From assembly GCA_046154125.1 (NCBI GenBank), contig JBJXEJ010000174.1:60860-124859 (forward strand): a stretch of DNA of 64,000 nucleotides, given 5' to 3'. Both the position numbers and the translations under genes were made by a program. Under the pieces are notes generated by a model that worked only from the letters and a program-made list of their open reading frames with translations, did not search any database and was not told the DNA's origin. Of the stretch, positions 42,554-51,693 are shown one piece after another (the first letter of the stretch is position 1; every line of letters begins with the position of its first letter). This stretch comes from PBB1 sp046154125. Lineage in GTDB: Bacteria > Pseudomonadota > Gammaproteobacteria > Burkholderiales > Burkholderiaceae_C.

Positions 42554-43444
42554 TCACTTCTTGGCGTAGTCTTCCATCGTCTTGTCATTGGGCGCAGCCC
42601 AGGCGGCCTTGGTGGATTCGCTGACAGGCAGGCCGACGCGGGTGTTGCTCGGCGGGATCGGCTGCATGAACCACTTGTCCCAGATCTTGGCGATCTCGCC
42701 GGACTTCATCAGGCCCTTGAGGCTGTCGTCGACCGCCTTCTTGAAGGCCGGGTCGTCCTTGCGCAGCACGATGGCAATCGGCTCGACCGACAGCACCTCA
42801 CCGACGATCTTGAAATCCGCCGGATTCTTCGACTTGGCGATGTTGCCGGCCAGGATCGCACCGTCCATCACGAAGGCATCGGCACGGCCCGACTCCATCA
42901 GCAGGAAGCTGTCGGCGTGGTCCTTGCCGTAGACCTCGTCGAAGTTGACGCCGGTGGCTTTCTCGTTCTTGCGCAAGGTCTGCACCGACGTGGTCCCGGT
43001 CGTCGTGGCGACCTTCTTTCCGTTGAGCTGCGCGATCGAGGTGATGCCCGAATTGGCCTTGACCGCGATACGCACCTCCTCGACGAAGGTGGTCACTGCG
43101 AAGGCAACGTCCTTCTGACGCGCGGCGTTGTTGGTCGTCGAGCCGCATTCGAGGTCGACAGTGCCGTTCTGCACCAGCGGGATGCGGTTCTGCGAGGTCA
43201 CCGGCTGGTACTTGATGTCCAGCTTGGCAAGGCCCAGCTGCTTCTGGATGTCGCCCAGCACATGGGTGCAGATCTCGACGTGGTAGCCCACGTACTTGCC
43301 GTCACCGAGCGTGTAGCTCAAGGCACCCGACGATTCGCGCACGCCCATCGTCACGGCGCCGGTTTCCTTGATCTTCCCGAGGGTGTCGGCCTGAGCGACA
43401 CCCCAGACCAGTACTGCAGCCAAAGCAACAACGGATTTCTTCAT
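42554..43444 (-). CDS. gltI: Glutamate/aspartate ABC transporter, periplasmic binding protein
   Basis: The 296-residue protein has a signal peptide (1-20, MKKSVVALAAVLVWGVAQA) and a family-3 solute-binding fold. It resembles GltI/BztA-type acidic amino-acid receptors through TLGKIKETGAVTMGVRESSGALSY, DLECGSTTNNAARQKDVAFA and GRADAFVMDGAILAG. The ATG at 43444 has GGAG 5 bases upstream. It is the first gene of the operon and has a promoter-like sequence about 30-60 bases upstream. Confidence 0.95.
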   Translation of the reverse strand: MKKSVVALAAVLVWGVAQADTLGKIKETGAVTMGVRESSGALSYTLGDGKYVGYHVEICTHVLGDIQKQLGLAKLDIKYQPVTSQNRIPLVQNGTVDLECGSTTNNAARQKDVAFAVTTFVEEVRIAVKANSGITSIAQLNGKKVATTTGTTSVQTLRKNEKATGVNFDEVYGKDHADSFLLMESGRADAFVMDGAILAGNIAKSKNPADFKIVGEVLSVEPIAIVLRKDDPAFKKAVDDSLKGLMKSGEIAKIWDKWFMQPIPPSNTRVGLPVSESTKAAWAAPNDKTMEDYAKK

Positions 43445-43471
43445 GACAACTCCATTCGTATTCGTTGGTGG

Positions 43472-43501
43472 ATTCCGCGCGCGGACACAGCCACATGTCA
43501 A
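43472..43501 (-). promoter_or_regulatory. Putative sigma-70 promoter of gltIJKL
   Basis: A perfect TTGACA -35 (43501-43496, minus strand) is followed after 18 bases by CGGAAT (43477-43472), a poor -10 with 3 of 6 matches. It is 28-57 bases before the gltI start, in the gap after the ABC exporter. Confidence 0.5.
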
Positions 43502-43613
43502 CACAAGCGGCCCCGTTTGGATAGTCAGCCGACTACGCATATCCCGAGCGAACAGGCCGGCTGTGGCCCGAAATGACAAGCGCAACCTTCATGCCACCCA
43601 CTGCCCCGGCAGA

Positions 43614-45500
43614 TCAGGCCGGCAGGGACGCCGCATTGGCATCCGTCGCCAGAGTCGGACCGGCCGCCCCTTCCAGGCGGTCGCCACGGCTTTGCTGCAG
43701 ACGCCACATCTCGGCATACCGCGCATTCAGCGCCAGCAGTTCGGCATGCGAGCCGCGTTCGAGGATGCGGCCGTGCTCCATCACCAGGATCTGGTGGGCG
43801 TCGACCACCGTCGAGAGCCGGTGGGCGATCACCAGCGCTGTCTTGTTGCGCGCCACGCCCTGCAATTCAGCCTGGATCGCGCGCTCGTTGGCGGAATCGA
43901 GCGCCGAAGTCGCCTCGTCGAAGATCAGGATCGGCGGGTTCTTCAGCAGCGTGCGGGCGATCGCCACCCGCTGCTTCTCGCCGCCGGACAGCTTCAGCCC
44001 GCGCTCGCCGACCATGGTGTCGTAGCCCTTGGGCGTCGAGCTGATGAAGGCATGGATGTGCGCCGACTGCGCCGCCGCCTCGACCTCCGCCCGCGGGGCC
44101 GATGTGCGCCCATAGGCGATGTTGTATTCGATGGAGTCGTTGAACAGCACCGTGTCCTGCGGAACGATGCCGATCGCCTGTCGCAGGCTGTGCTGGGTGA
44201 CCGCGCGAATGTCCTGGCCGGCGATCTCGATGCAGCCGCCCGACACGTCGTAGAAGCGGAACATCAGCCGCGCCAGCGTGCTCTTGCCCGATCCGGACGG
44301 GCCGACCACCGCCACCGTCTTGCCAGCCGGGATGTCGAAGCTGATGTCGTGCAGGATGGTCCGGTCGGGGTCGTATCCGAAGCGAACGTTGCGAAAGCGC
44401 ACCGCGGCACCTTCGGCGGACTCGATCACCAGGGGCTGCGCGCCCGGCGCATCGGCCACCTCGCGGTGCTGGCCGAGCAGCGCGAACATCTTCTCCATGT
44501 CGATCATCGACTGCTTGATCTCGCGGTAGATGACGCCCAGGAAATTCAGCGGGATGTAGAGCTGGATCATCAGCGCGTTGACCAGCACCAGATCGCCCAA
44601 CGTCATCGTGCCGGCGACCACGCCTTCGGTGGCGCGCCACACGAGCAGCGTCACCGCGGTCGCGATGATCAGGCTCTGGCCGAGGTTCAGCACCGACAGC
44701 GAGGTCTGCGACTTGATCGACGCGCGCTCCAGCCGCTGCAGGTTCTCGTCGTAGCGCGCCTGCTCGAACTTCTCGTTGCTGAAGTACTTGACCGTCTCGT
44801 AGTTGATCAGCGCGTCGACCGCCTTGGTGCTGGCCTTCGAGTCCTGCTCGTTCATCGCGCGCCGGAACGCGGTGCGCCACTCGGTCACCGTCACGGTGAA
44901 CACGATGTACAGCAGCAGCGCGCTGAAGGTGATCGCCGCGAACCAGCCGTCGAACCTGGCTGAAAGCAGGCTGATGACCAGCGTGATCTCGACCAGCGTC
45001 GGCACGATGTTGTAGATCAGGTAGTTCAGCAACGACTGGATCGAACGCGAGCCACGGTCGATGTCGCGCGACACGCCTCCGGTCTGCCGTTCGAGGTGAA
45101 AGCGCAGGCTCAGGCTCAGCAAATGGTCGAAGGTCTCCAGCCCGACGCGCCGGGCGATGCGCGCGGCGACGGGGTAGAACAGGAATTCGCGCAGCTCGGT
45201 GAACAGCGTGATCGACAGCCGAAGCGCGCCGTAGCCGATCAGCAGCGCCACCGGCACCACCAGCACCGCCTGCGGGTCGCCCGGCTTCAGCGCGAGTGCG
45301 TCGACCAGGTTCTTCAGCACCAGCGGCACGCCGACGTTGGCGACCTTCGCCGCGATCAGGAAGGCCAGCGCCAGCGCCACCCGATGGCGCCACTGCCACA
45401 CATAAGGCAGCAGCTTCCTGAGCGTCGACCAGTCGGAACGCGGAATGGCGACAGCGGCGGCGGCAGGGGCGGGTGAGGTCAGAGTCGAGGGACGCATCAA
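43614..45500 (-). CDS. ABC exporter of the Atm1 (heavy metal/glutathione persulfide) type
   Basis: The 628-residue half-transporter has six membrane segments (about 35-320). The ATPase domain has Walker A GPSGSGKSTL, LSGGEKQRVAIARTLL and ILIFDEATSALD. NYETVKYFSNEKFEQARYDENL and ERQTGGVSRDIDRGSRSIQSLLNYLIYNIVPT are strongly typical of Atm1/ABCB7 proteins, which export glutathione-linked sulfur compounds or metals, rather than MsbA. It probably acts as a homodimer in the inner membrane. It begins with two Met codons and is divergent from the thioesterase gene. Confidence 0.93.
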   Translation of the reverse strand: MMRPSTLTSPAPAAAAVAIPRSDWSTLRKLLPYVWQWRHRVALALAFLIAAKVANVGVPLVLKNLVDALALKPGDPQAVLVVPVALLIGYGALRLSITLFTELREFLFYPVAARIARRVGLETFDHLLSLSLRFHLERQTGGVSRDIDRGSRSIQSLLNYLIYNIVPTLVEITLVISLLSARFDGWFAAITFSALLLYIVFTVTVTEWRTAFRRAMNEQDSKASTKAVDALINYETVKYFSNEKFEQARYDENLQRLERASIKSQTSLSVLNLGQSLIIATAVTLLVWRATEGVVAGTMTLGDLVLVNALMIQLYIPLNFLGVIYREIKQSMIDMEKMFALLGQHREVADAPGAQPLVIESAEGAAVRFRNVRFGYDPDRTILHDISFDIPAGKTVAVVGPSGSGKSTLARLMFRFYDVSGGCIEIAGQDIRAVTQHSLRQAIGIVPQDTVLFNDSIEYNIAYGRTSAPRAEVEAAAQSAHIHAFISSTPKGYDTMVGERGLKLSGGEKQRVAIARTLLKNPPILIFDEATSALDSANERAIQAELQGVARNKTALVIAHRLSTVVDAHQILVMEHGRILERGSHAELLALNARYAEMWRLQQSRGDRLEGAAGPTLATDANAASLPA

Positions 45501-45564
45501 TCAGGTGAGAAAAGGAACAGCATGGAAGAATCGACGTCAGACACACCAGGACAGGTCCCGCAAT

Positions 45565-46032
45565 ATGCCCCAGAACTCGAATGCGCCGCCGGGACCGACC
45601 GACGACCAGACAGCGTCGGTGGCGGACCGCTCGCGGTTTGTCTGCCCGTCCGAACTGCCGCCGGATTCGCACCTGGTGCTCCGGGTGATGCCGATGCCGG
45701 CTGACACCAACATGAGCGGTGGCGTGTTCGGCGGCTGGATCATGGCGCAGGTCGACATCGCCGGCGCCGTGCTCCCGGCCCGGGTGTCGCGCGGACGCGT
45801 GACCACGGTGGCGGTCAATCGCTTCATCTTCAAGCAACCGGTCAGCGTCGGCGACCTTTTGAGCTTCTACGCACGCGTCGATCGCATCGGCACCACATCA
45901 ATCACGGTGCATGTCGAGGTCTACGCCGAACGCAATCCTTCGCAGCCGCACATCGTCAAGGTCACCGATGCCAACCTGACCTATGTCGCGATCGACAGCC
46001 TGGGCCGACCGCGTCCGGTTCCGAAAGACTGA
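45565..46032 (+). CDS. YciA-like acyl-CoA thioesterase
   Basis: The hot-dog-fold protein of 155 residues has ADTNMSGGVFGGWIMAQVDIAGA, the signature region of YciA-type thioesterases, with the catalytic Asp in QVDIAGA. Such enzymes hydrolyse various acyl-CoAs. A hydrophilic stretch of about 35 residues precedes the domain. The ATG at 45565 is the first that gives this product without entering the divergent gene; the frame open from 45445 is not supported. It is read away from the Atm1-type gene. Confidence 0.9.
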   Translation: MPQNSNAPPGPTDDQTASVADRSRFVCPSELPPDSHLVLRVMPMPADTNMSGGVFGGWIMAQVDIAGAVLPARVSRGRVTTVAVNRFIFKQPVSVGDLLSFYARVDRIGTTSITVHVEVYAERNPSQPHIVKVTDANLTYVAIDSLGRPRPVPKD

Positions 46033-46092
46033 CCGTCCGTCTCTCGGGGCCGGTATCGCCCTGCATTCATCAGTACGATACGGAGCCCTTCG

Positions 46093-47178
46093 ATGTTCAA
46101 GAGCCTGCGCGTGCCAGCGAATCTTTTCGGTGTGGTGATGTGGGTGGTGTCCCTGGTATTTGCCGGTTTCCTGAGCGGGCTGGGGAGCCAGATCGTCGCC
46201 GACCTGCCGCGACTCGAAAACCGCCTGTCCGTCGAGCAGTTCATCGATCCGTCCACGTTGCAGCGCACACGCGACGCGACGAACACGCTCGACCGGGCCC
46301 GGCGCGCGCTCGAACAGACACGCCAGCAACAGCAACTGGCGATGACCGCCGCCAGCAACGCCTACACCTCGGCACGCGCGGCCTACGAGAACTGGCTGGC
46401 GACGCGCAGCGCCACCACGGATCCGGCTCAGGACCCCGAAGTCATCCAGCGCACGCGCGCACTCGATGCGCTCAAGGCCACCGAGCGTGCCGCGCAATCG
46501 GCGATCGAGCGGACCGATCAGGGGCTGCTGGACACGGACCAGGCCCTGGCGCTGCAAAGACAACAGCGCGCCGAACTGACCGAAGCGGCGCAGGGGTCCT
46601 ACCGAAGCGCCCAGTTCAAGCAGGAGCTGCGGGTGTTCGCTACCCGGCTCGCACTCACGCTGCCACTGCTGGTGGTGGCCGGCTGGCTGGTCGCCAGGAA
46701 GCGCCGCAGCGACTACTGGCCGTTGATGCGCGGCTTCGTGCTGTTCGCCGTCTTCACCTTCTTCTTCGAGCTGGTGCCGTACCTGCCCAGCTATGGCGGC
46801 TACGTGCGGTCGGTGGTCGGCATCGCGATGACGGTGATCGCCGGCCATTTCGTGATCAAGGCGATGCGGCGCTACCTCGCCAAGCGTCAGGAAGCCGCTG
46901 CCAAGACCGAAGACCAGCGGCGCCAGTCACTCAGCTACGAAGACGCGCTGAAAAAGATGGCGGCCAACGTCTGCCCCGGCTGCGAACGGGCCATCGTCAT
47001 GTCCGGCGCGGGCGGGAACGCAGCCGGTGGTGGCGCATCGACCACGCCTTCAGCCAGCAACTTCTGCGTGCACTGCGGCATGAAACTGTTCGATGCCTGC
47101 GGGCAGTGTCAGACGCGCAAGAACGCGTTCTTTCATTACTGCCCGAGCTGCGGCGTCGATGCGAAGGTCGCCGTCTGA
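46093..47178 (+). CDS. Membrane protein with coiled coil and C-terminal zinc ribbons
   Basis: The 361-residue protein has one membrane segment (about 12-32), a long charged, Gln/Arg-rich helical region (about 45-170) and three more hydrophobic segments (about 187-260). The cytoplasmic C-terminal part has four CxxC pairs: CPGC, CVHC, CGQC and CPSC, which should bind zinc as two ribbons. I do not recognise an assigned family with a function. It follows the thioesterase by 60 bases on the same strand and converges with the enoyl-CoA hydratase gene. Confidence 0.8.
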   Translation: MFKSLRVPANLFGVVMWVVSLVFAGFLSGLGSQIVADLPRLENRLSVEQFIDPSTLQRTRDATNTLDRARRALEQTRQQQQLAMTAASNAYTSARAAYENWLATRSATTDPAQDPEVIQRTRALDALKATERAAQSAIERTDQGLLDTDQALALQRQQRAELTEAAQGSYRSAQFKQELRVFATRLALTLPLLVVAGWLVARKRRSDYWPLMRGFVLFAVFTFFFELVPYLPSYGGYVRSVVGIAMTVIAGHFVIKAMRRYLAKRQEAAAKTEDQRRQSLSYEDALKKMAANVCPGCERAIVMSGAGGNAAGGGASTTPSASNFCVHCGMKLFDACGQCQTRKNAFFHYCPSCGVDAKVAV

Positions 47179-47206
47179 GGCCAGCGGTGCCCGCGTGCCG
47201 AAAGGC

Positions 47207-47971
47207 TCAGGAGAAGGTCGAGAAATCCGGCTTGCGCTTCTGGAAGAAGGCGCTGAAGGCTTCGGTCGCTTCGGGGCTGGAGAGCCGCTGGCGGAAAGCG
47301 GCTGCCTCGACCTCGATCGCTTCCAGCACCGACGCCGAACCGACCCGGCGCATCAGCTGCTTCGTCTCGCGCACTGCGCCTGGCGGCAGCGCATTGAACC
47401 GTTCGGCCATGCGGCGCGCGTGCCGCACGACTTCGCCAGCAGGAAGCACGGCGTTGGCGATGCGCATCTCGACCGCTTCCTCGGCGGTGAAGGGATCGCC
47501 CAGCAACAGTTTCTCTGCCGCCTTGGCGTGGCCGACCAGCGCCGGCACGATGAGGCTGGAAGCGAACTCGGGCACCAGGCCCAGGCTGGCAAAAGGCATG
47601 GCGAGCCGCGCTTCGTCGGACACGTAGACCAGGTCGCAATGCAGCAGCATCGTCGTGCCGATGCCGATGGCCGCGCCGGTCACCGCTGCAACCACCGGCT
47701 TGCTGCAGGCCACCAGAGCACGCATGAAATCGAACACTGGTGCGTCGCTCGTGGACGGCGGCCTCGTCATGAAATCGTCGATGTCGTTGCCCGAGGTGAA
47801 GACGCCGGGCTGGCCGACGATCAGCACCGCACGCACCGCCGCATCGGCATCCGCCGCGCGCAGCGCCTCGGCCATCGCGGAATACATCTCGGCGGTCAGC
47901 GCGTTCTTCTTCTGCGGCCGCGCGATCTCGATCGTGGCAACGCCGTTCAGCTTGGCGGTCTTGATGCTCAT
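47207..47971 (-). CDS. Enoyl-CoA hydratase/isomerase family protein
   Basis: The 254-residue crotonase-fold protein has TSGNDIDDFM and AAVTGAAIGIGTTMLLHCDLVY, the two oxyanion-hole regions. One hydratase Glu position is held by the region FASLGLVPEFASSLI. The C-terminus KRKPDFS is typical of the family. It lies 19 bases after the thiolase and is the last gene of the beta-oxidation operon. I used the ATG at 47971; 16 residues more are possible. Whether it is a hydratase or an isomerase cannot be settled from this reading. Confidence 0.9.
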   Translation of the reverse strand: MSIKTAKLNGVATIEIARPQKKNALTAEMYSAMAEALRAADADAAVRAVLIVGQPGVFTSGNDIDDFMTRPPSTSDAPVFDFMRALVACSKPVVAAVTGAAIGIGTTMLLHCDLVYVSDEARLAMPFASLGLVPEFASSLIVPALVGHAKAAEKLLLGDPFTAEEAVEMRIANAVLPAGEVVRHARRMAERFNALPPGAVRETKQLMRRVGSASVLEAIEVEAAAFRQRLSSPEATEAFSAFFQKRKPDFSTFS

Positions 47972-47990
47972 GGGGTCTCCGGAATCCAGT

Positions 47991-49190
47991 TCAGCAACGC
48001 TCGAAAATTCCGGCGGCACCTTGCCCGGTGCCCACGCACATCGTCACCATGCCGTACTTCAGGTTGTGCCGACGCAGCGCGTGCACCACGGTGGCCGCAC
48101 GGATCGCGCCGGTCGCGCCCAGCGGGTGGCCCAGCGCGATCGCGCCGCCCAGCGGATTGACCTTGGCGCGGTCCAGGTGCAGCGCGCCGAGCACCGCGAG
48201 CGACTGCGCCGCGAAGGCCTCGTTCAACTCGATCCAGTCGAGATCCTTCTGCTGCAGCCCGGCGTAGCGCAACGCGGCCGGCACCGCCTCGATCGGGCCG
48301 ATGCCCATGATCTCGGGCGGAACACCGCGATTCGCGAAGCTGACGAAGCGCGCCAGCGGCTGCAGGTTGAAGGTCTTGAGCGCCTGCGCACTGGCGAGGA
48401 TCAGACAGCCCGCGCCGTCGCTGGTCTGCGAACTGTTGCCCGCCGTCACGCTGCCCTTGGCCGCGAACACCGGGCGCAACCTGGCCAGCGCCTCGATCGT
48501 CGTGTCGGCGCGTGGGCCCTCGTCGGCGCCGGCGGTGCGGGTCTTCGAGGCGACCTCGCCGGTCTTCAGGTTCGGCGAGCGGTCGGTCACCTCGACCGGC
48601 GTGATCTCGGCATCGAACTCACCCGCCTCGATCGCCTTCAGCGCCTTCAGATGCGACTGCAGCGCGAACTCGTCCTGTGCCTCGCGCGTCACCTTCCACT
48701 GCTGCGCAACCTTCTCGGCGGTCATGCCCATGCCGTAGGCGATGCCGACGTTCTCCTCGCGCAAAAAGACTGCCGGATTGAACGACGGCTTGTTGCCGCT
48801 CATCGGCACCATGCTCATGCTCTCGACGCCGCCGGCGATCATCACCTCGGCCTCGCCGACGCGGATGCGGTCGGCCGCCATCTGGATCGCGGTCAGCCCC
48901 GACGCACAGAAGCGGTTGACGGTGACGCCGCCGATCGTGTTCGGCAGCCCGGCCAGCAGTGCGCCGATACGCGCGATATTCAGCCCCTGTTCGCCCTCGG
49001 GCATCGCGCAGCCGACGATCGCGTCCTCGATCGCCTTCGGGTCCAGCGTCGGCACCTGTTTCAGCGCGCCGTGGATCGCCGCGATCAGCAGGTCATCGGG
49101 TCGCGTGTTGCGGAACACGCCACGCCCGGACTTGCCGACAGGCGTGCGGGTCGCGGCGACGATGTAGGCGTCTTGCAGGAGCTTGCTCAT
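47991..49190 (-). CDS. fadA: Acetyl-CoA C-acyltransferase (thiolase)
   Basis: The 399-residue thiolase cleaves 3-ketoacyl-CoA with CoA in the last step of beta-oxidation. It has the nucleophile Cys95 (NRFCASGLT), the His in ALGHPLGATGA and the second Cys, Cys385, in MCVGTGQGA. The gap to the FadN-type gene is 21 bases. The operon context favours the degradative role over PHB synthesis. Confidence 0.95.
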   Translation of the reverse strand: MSKLLQDAYIVAATRTPVGKSGRGVFRNTRPDDLLIAAIHGALKQVPTLDPKAIEDAIVGCAMPEGEQGLNIARIGALLAGLPNTIGGVTVNRFCASGLTAIQMAADRIRVGEAEVMIAGGVESMSMVPMSGNKPSFNPAVFLREENVGIAYGMGMTAEKVAQQWKVTREAQDEFALQSHLKALKAIEAGEFDAEITPVEVTDRSPNLKTGEVASKTRTAGADEGPRADTTIEALARLRPVFAAKGSVTAGNSSQTSDGAGCLILASAQALKTFNLQPLARFVSFANRGVPPEIMGIGPIEAVPAALRYAGLQQKDLDWIELNEAFAAQSLAVLGALHLDRAKVNPLGGAIALGHPLGATGAIRAATVVHALRRHNLKYGMVTMCVGTGQGAAGIFERC

Positions 49191-49211
49191 GGGATCTCTT
49201 TCAATGACCGT

Positions 49212-51620
49212 TCAATTCCGCACAGGTTTGCCGGTGGAGAGCATGCCCATGATCCGTTCCTGTGTCTTCGGGTGTTCGAGCAGCGAGCAGAAGTGCTGGC
49301 GTTCCAGTGCCATCAGGTACTCCTCGCTGACCAGCGATCCGGCGTCGACATCGCCACCGCACAGAACCTCGGCGATCAGCGAGGCGATGTGGAAATCGTG
49401 CGCGCTGATGAAGCCCCCGTCGCGCATGTTGACCAGCTGGCCCCTGATCGTTGCGGCGGCACTGCGGCCCGCGACCGGGAACAGCGTCTTCGCGGGCGGG
49501 CGGTAGCCGCTGTCGAACATCGCCTTCGCCTGCGTCAGCGCGACGAACAGCAGTTCGTCCTTGTGCGGCACGATCAAGTCGCTCCACAGCAGGTAGCCGA
49601 GTTGCCGGCTCTCGATCGCGCTGGTGCCGACCTTGGCCATCGCTGCCGTTGTGAAACCCTCCTTCAGGAAGGCCAGCAGGTCGGCGTTCGCGCCGCCTGC
49701 CCCCGCCATTTCGGCCGCGCGGCGCGCGATGTAAGTAAGCCCGCCAGCGCCTGGAATCAGGCCGACGCCGACCTCGACCAGTCCGACATAGCTCTCCATC
49801 GCCGCAACGCGCCTGGCGCAATGCACGACCAGCTCGCAGCCGCCCCCAAGCGCGAGCCCGCGGATCGCGGCCACCACCGGCACGGTCGAATAGCGCACGC
49901 GCAGCATCGCCTCCTGCAGCTTCTGCTCTTCCGGCGCGATGCCCTTTGCGCCGGTCTTCATGAAGACCGGCATCAGCGCTTCGAGGTTGGCGCCGGCCGA
50001 GAACACGTCGTCGGGCGACCAGATCACCAAGCCTTTGTAGCCTTCCTCGGCGAGGCCCACCGCCTTCACCAGGCCTTCGGTCACCGCCGGGCTGATCAGG
50101 TGCAGCTTGGCCGTCAGGCTTGCGATGAGTACCTCGCCGTCGAGCGTCCACACGCGCAACTCGTCGGTCTTGAACAGCTCGGTGCCTGACTGCAACGGCG
50201 CTGGCGCCCCGGAACCGAACACGCGCTCCCGGAAGGGCTGGCGCTCATAGACCGGCAGTGCGCTTTCTGCGACGAAGCGCGATTCGGATGCGCTCCAGGA
50301 TCCCTCGGGCTGGTGCACGCCCTGACGGTCGGCCACCGCTCCTTCGAAGACCCAGGAGGGCAGCGGTGCGGAACACAGCGCCTTGCCGGCATCGATGTCG
50401 TCCTGCATCCAGCGCGCGACGGTCGACCAACCGGCCGCCTGCCACAGCTCGAACGGCCCCTGGCTGAAGCCGAAGCCCCAGCGCATCGCGAAATCGATGT
50501 CGCGCGCGCACTCGGCGACCTCGGCCAGATGCACGGCGCTGTAGTGGAAGCCGTCGCGCAGCACCGCCCACAGGAACTGAGCCTGCGGGTGGCTCGATTC
50601 GCGCAGCAGCTTGAGTCGCTCAGCCGGCGGCTTCTTCAGGATACGACCGATCAGTTCGTCGGCCTGGCCGCCACCGGTCACATAGTCACTGCTCGCCGCG
50701 TCCCAGCGCAGGATGTCCTTGCCGACCTTCTTGTAGAAGCCGGCACCGGTCTTCTGGCCCAGCGTGCCCTGGGCGATCAGTGCCCCGAGAACCGGCGGCG
50801 TGGCGTAGCTGCCGTAGAACGGGTCGTTCGACTGGTCAGGGCCGAGGTTGTCCTGCAGCGTCCTGATCACATGCGCCAGCGTGTCCAGCCCCACCACGTC
50901 GGCGGTGCGGAAGGTGCCTGAACTGGCGCGGCCGAGCTTCTTGCCCGTCAAATCGTCGACCACGTCGTACGTCAGACCGAACTGCTCGGCCTCCTTCATC
51001 ACCGCCAGCATCCCGGCGACGCCGACGCGGTTGGCGATGAAGTTCGGCGTGTCCTTCGCGCGCACCACACCCTTGCCGAGCGCGGTGGTCACGAAGTCCT
51101 CGAGCTGGTCGAGGATGTCGGGCAGCGTGGCAGGCGTCGGGATCAGCTCGACCAGCGACATGTAGCGCGGCGGATTGAAGAAGTGGATCCCGCAGAAACG
51201 CGGCTGGATCGCCGCGGGGAGCACCGCGCCCAGCCTGGTGATGCTCAGGCCCGACGTGTTGCTCGCGACGATGGCGTGCGGCGCGACGAACGGCGCGATT
51301 CGGGTGTACAGGTCGAGCTTCCAGTCCATGCGCTCGGCGATCGCCTCGATGATCAGATCGCAGTCGCGCAACTGGTCCAGGTGTTCTTCGTAGTTGGCCT
51401 GGGCGATCAGCACCGCGTCGTCGTTGATGCCGAGCGGCGCGGGCTTGAGCTTCTTCAGGCCGTCGACGGCCTTGGTGACGATGCCGTTCTTCGCACCCTC
51501 GCGCGCCGGCAGGTCGAACAGAACGACAGGCACGCGGACGTTGGCCAGGTGCGCGGCGATCTGGGCGCCCATGACGCCGGCTCCGAGCACGGCGACCTTG
51601 CGGACGGGAAATCGTTTCAT
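49212..51620 (-). CDS. Bifunctional 3-hydroxyacyl-CoA dehydrogenase/enoyl-CoA hydratase (FadN type)
   Basis: The 802-residue enzyme hydrates enoyl-CoA and oxidises the resulting 3-hydroxyacyl-CoA. Domain order is dehydrogenase first (Rossmann motif VAVLGAGVMGAQIAAHLA at 9-26, then IEAIAERMDWK and the 3HCDH domain) and hydratase last (DDVFSAGANLEAL, IRGLALGGGCELVVH). This is the order of Bacillus FadN, the reverse of E. coli FadB. I used the ATG at 51620. It stands between the acyl-CoA dehydrogenase and the thiolase, so one operon covers the full cycle. Confidence 0.94.
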   Translation of the reverse strand: MKRFPVRKVAVLGAGVMGAQIAAHLANVRVPVVLFDLPAREGAKNGIVTKAVDGLKKLKPAPLGINDDAVLIAQANYEEHLDQLRDCDLIIEAIAERMDWKLDLYTRIAPFVAPHAIVASNTSGLSITRLGAVLPAAIQPRFCGIHFFNPPRYMSLVELIPTPATLPDILDQLEDFVTTALGKGVVRAKDTPNFIANRVGVAGMLAVMKEAEQFGLTYDVVDDLTGKKLGRASSGTFRTADVVGLDTLAHVIRTLQDNLGPDQSNDPFYGSYATPPVLGALIAQGTLGQKTGAGFYKKVGKDILRWDAASSDYVTGGGQADELIGRILKKPPAERLKLLRESSHPQAQFLWAVLRDGFHYSAVHLAEVAECARDIDFAMRWGFGFSQGPFELWQAAGWSTVARWMQDDIDAGKALCSAPLPSWVFEGAVADRQGVHQPEGSWSASESRFVAESALPVYERQPFRERVFGSGAPAPLQSGTELFKTDELRVWTLDGEVLIASLTAKLHLISPAVTEGLVKAVGLAEEGYKGLVIWSPDDVFSAGANLEALMPVFMKTGAKGIAPEEQKLQEAMLRVRYSTVPVVAAIRGLALGGGCELVVHCARRVAAMESYVGLVEVGVGLIPGAGGLTYIARRAAEMAGAGGANADLLAFLKEGFTTAAMAKVGTSAIESRQLGYLLWSDLIVPHKDELLFVALTQAKAMFDSGYRPPAKTLFPVAGRSAAATIRGQLVNMRDGGFISAHDFHIASLIAEVLCGGDVDAGSLVSEEYLMALERQHFCSLLEHPKTQERIMGMLSTGKPVRN

Positions 51621-51693
51621 GGTGACTCCAGGACGTTGAGATTCGGATTCGGTGGCCTGAGCAAGTGCCGAGCCGGGCTGCGGCGCCACCGCC

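Noticed and set aside
47655..50189. 844-codon plus-strand frame opposite the thiolase and FadN-type genes
   Set aside because: Antisense artefact; product rich in Arg, His and Gln with no domain.
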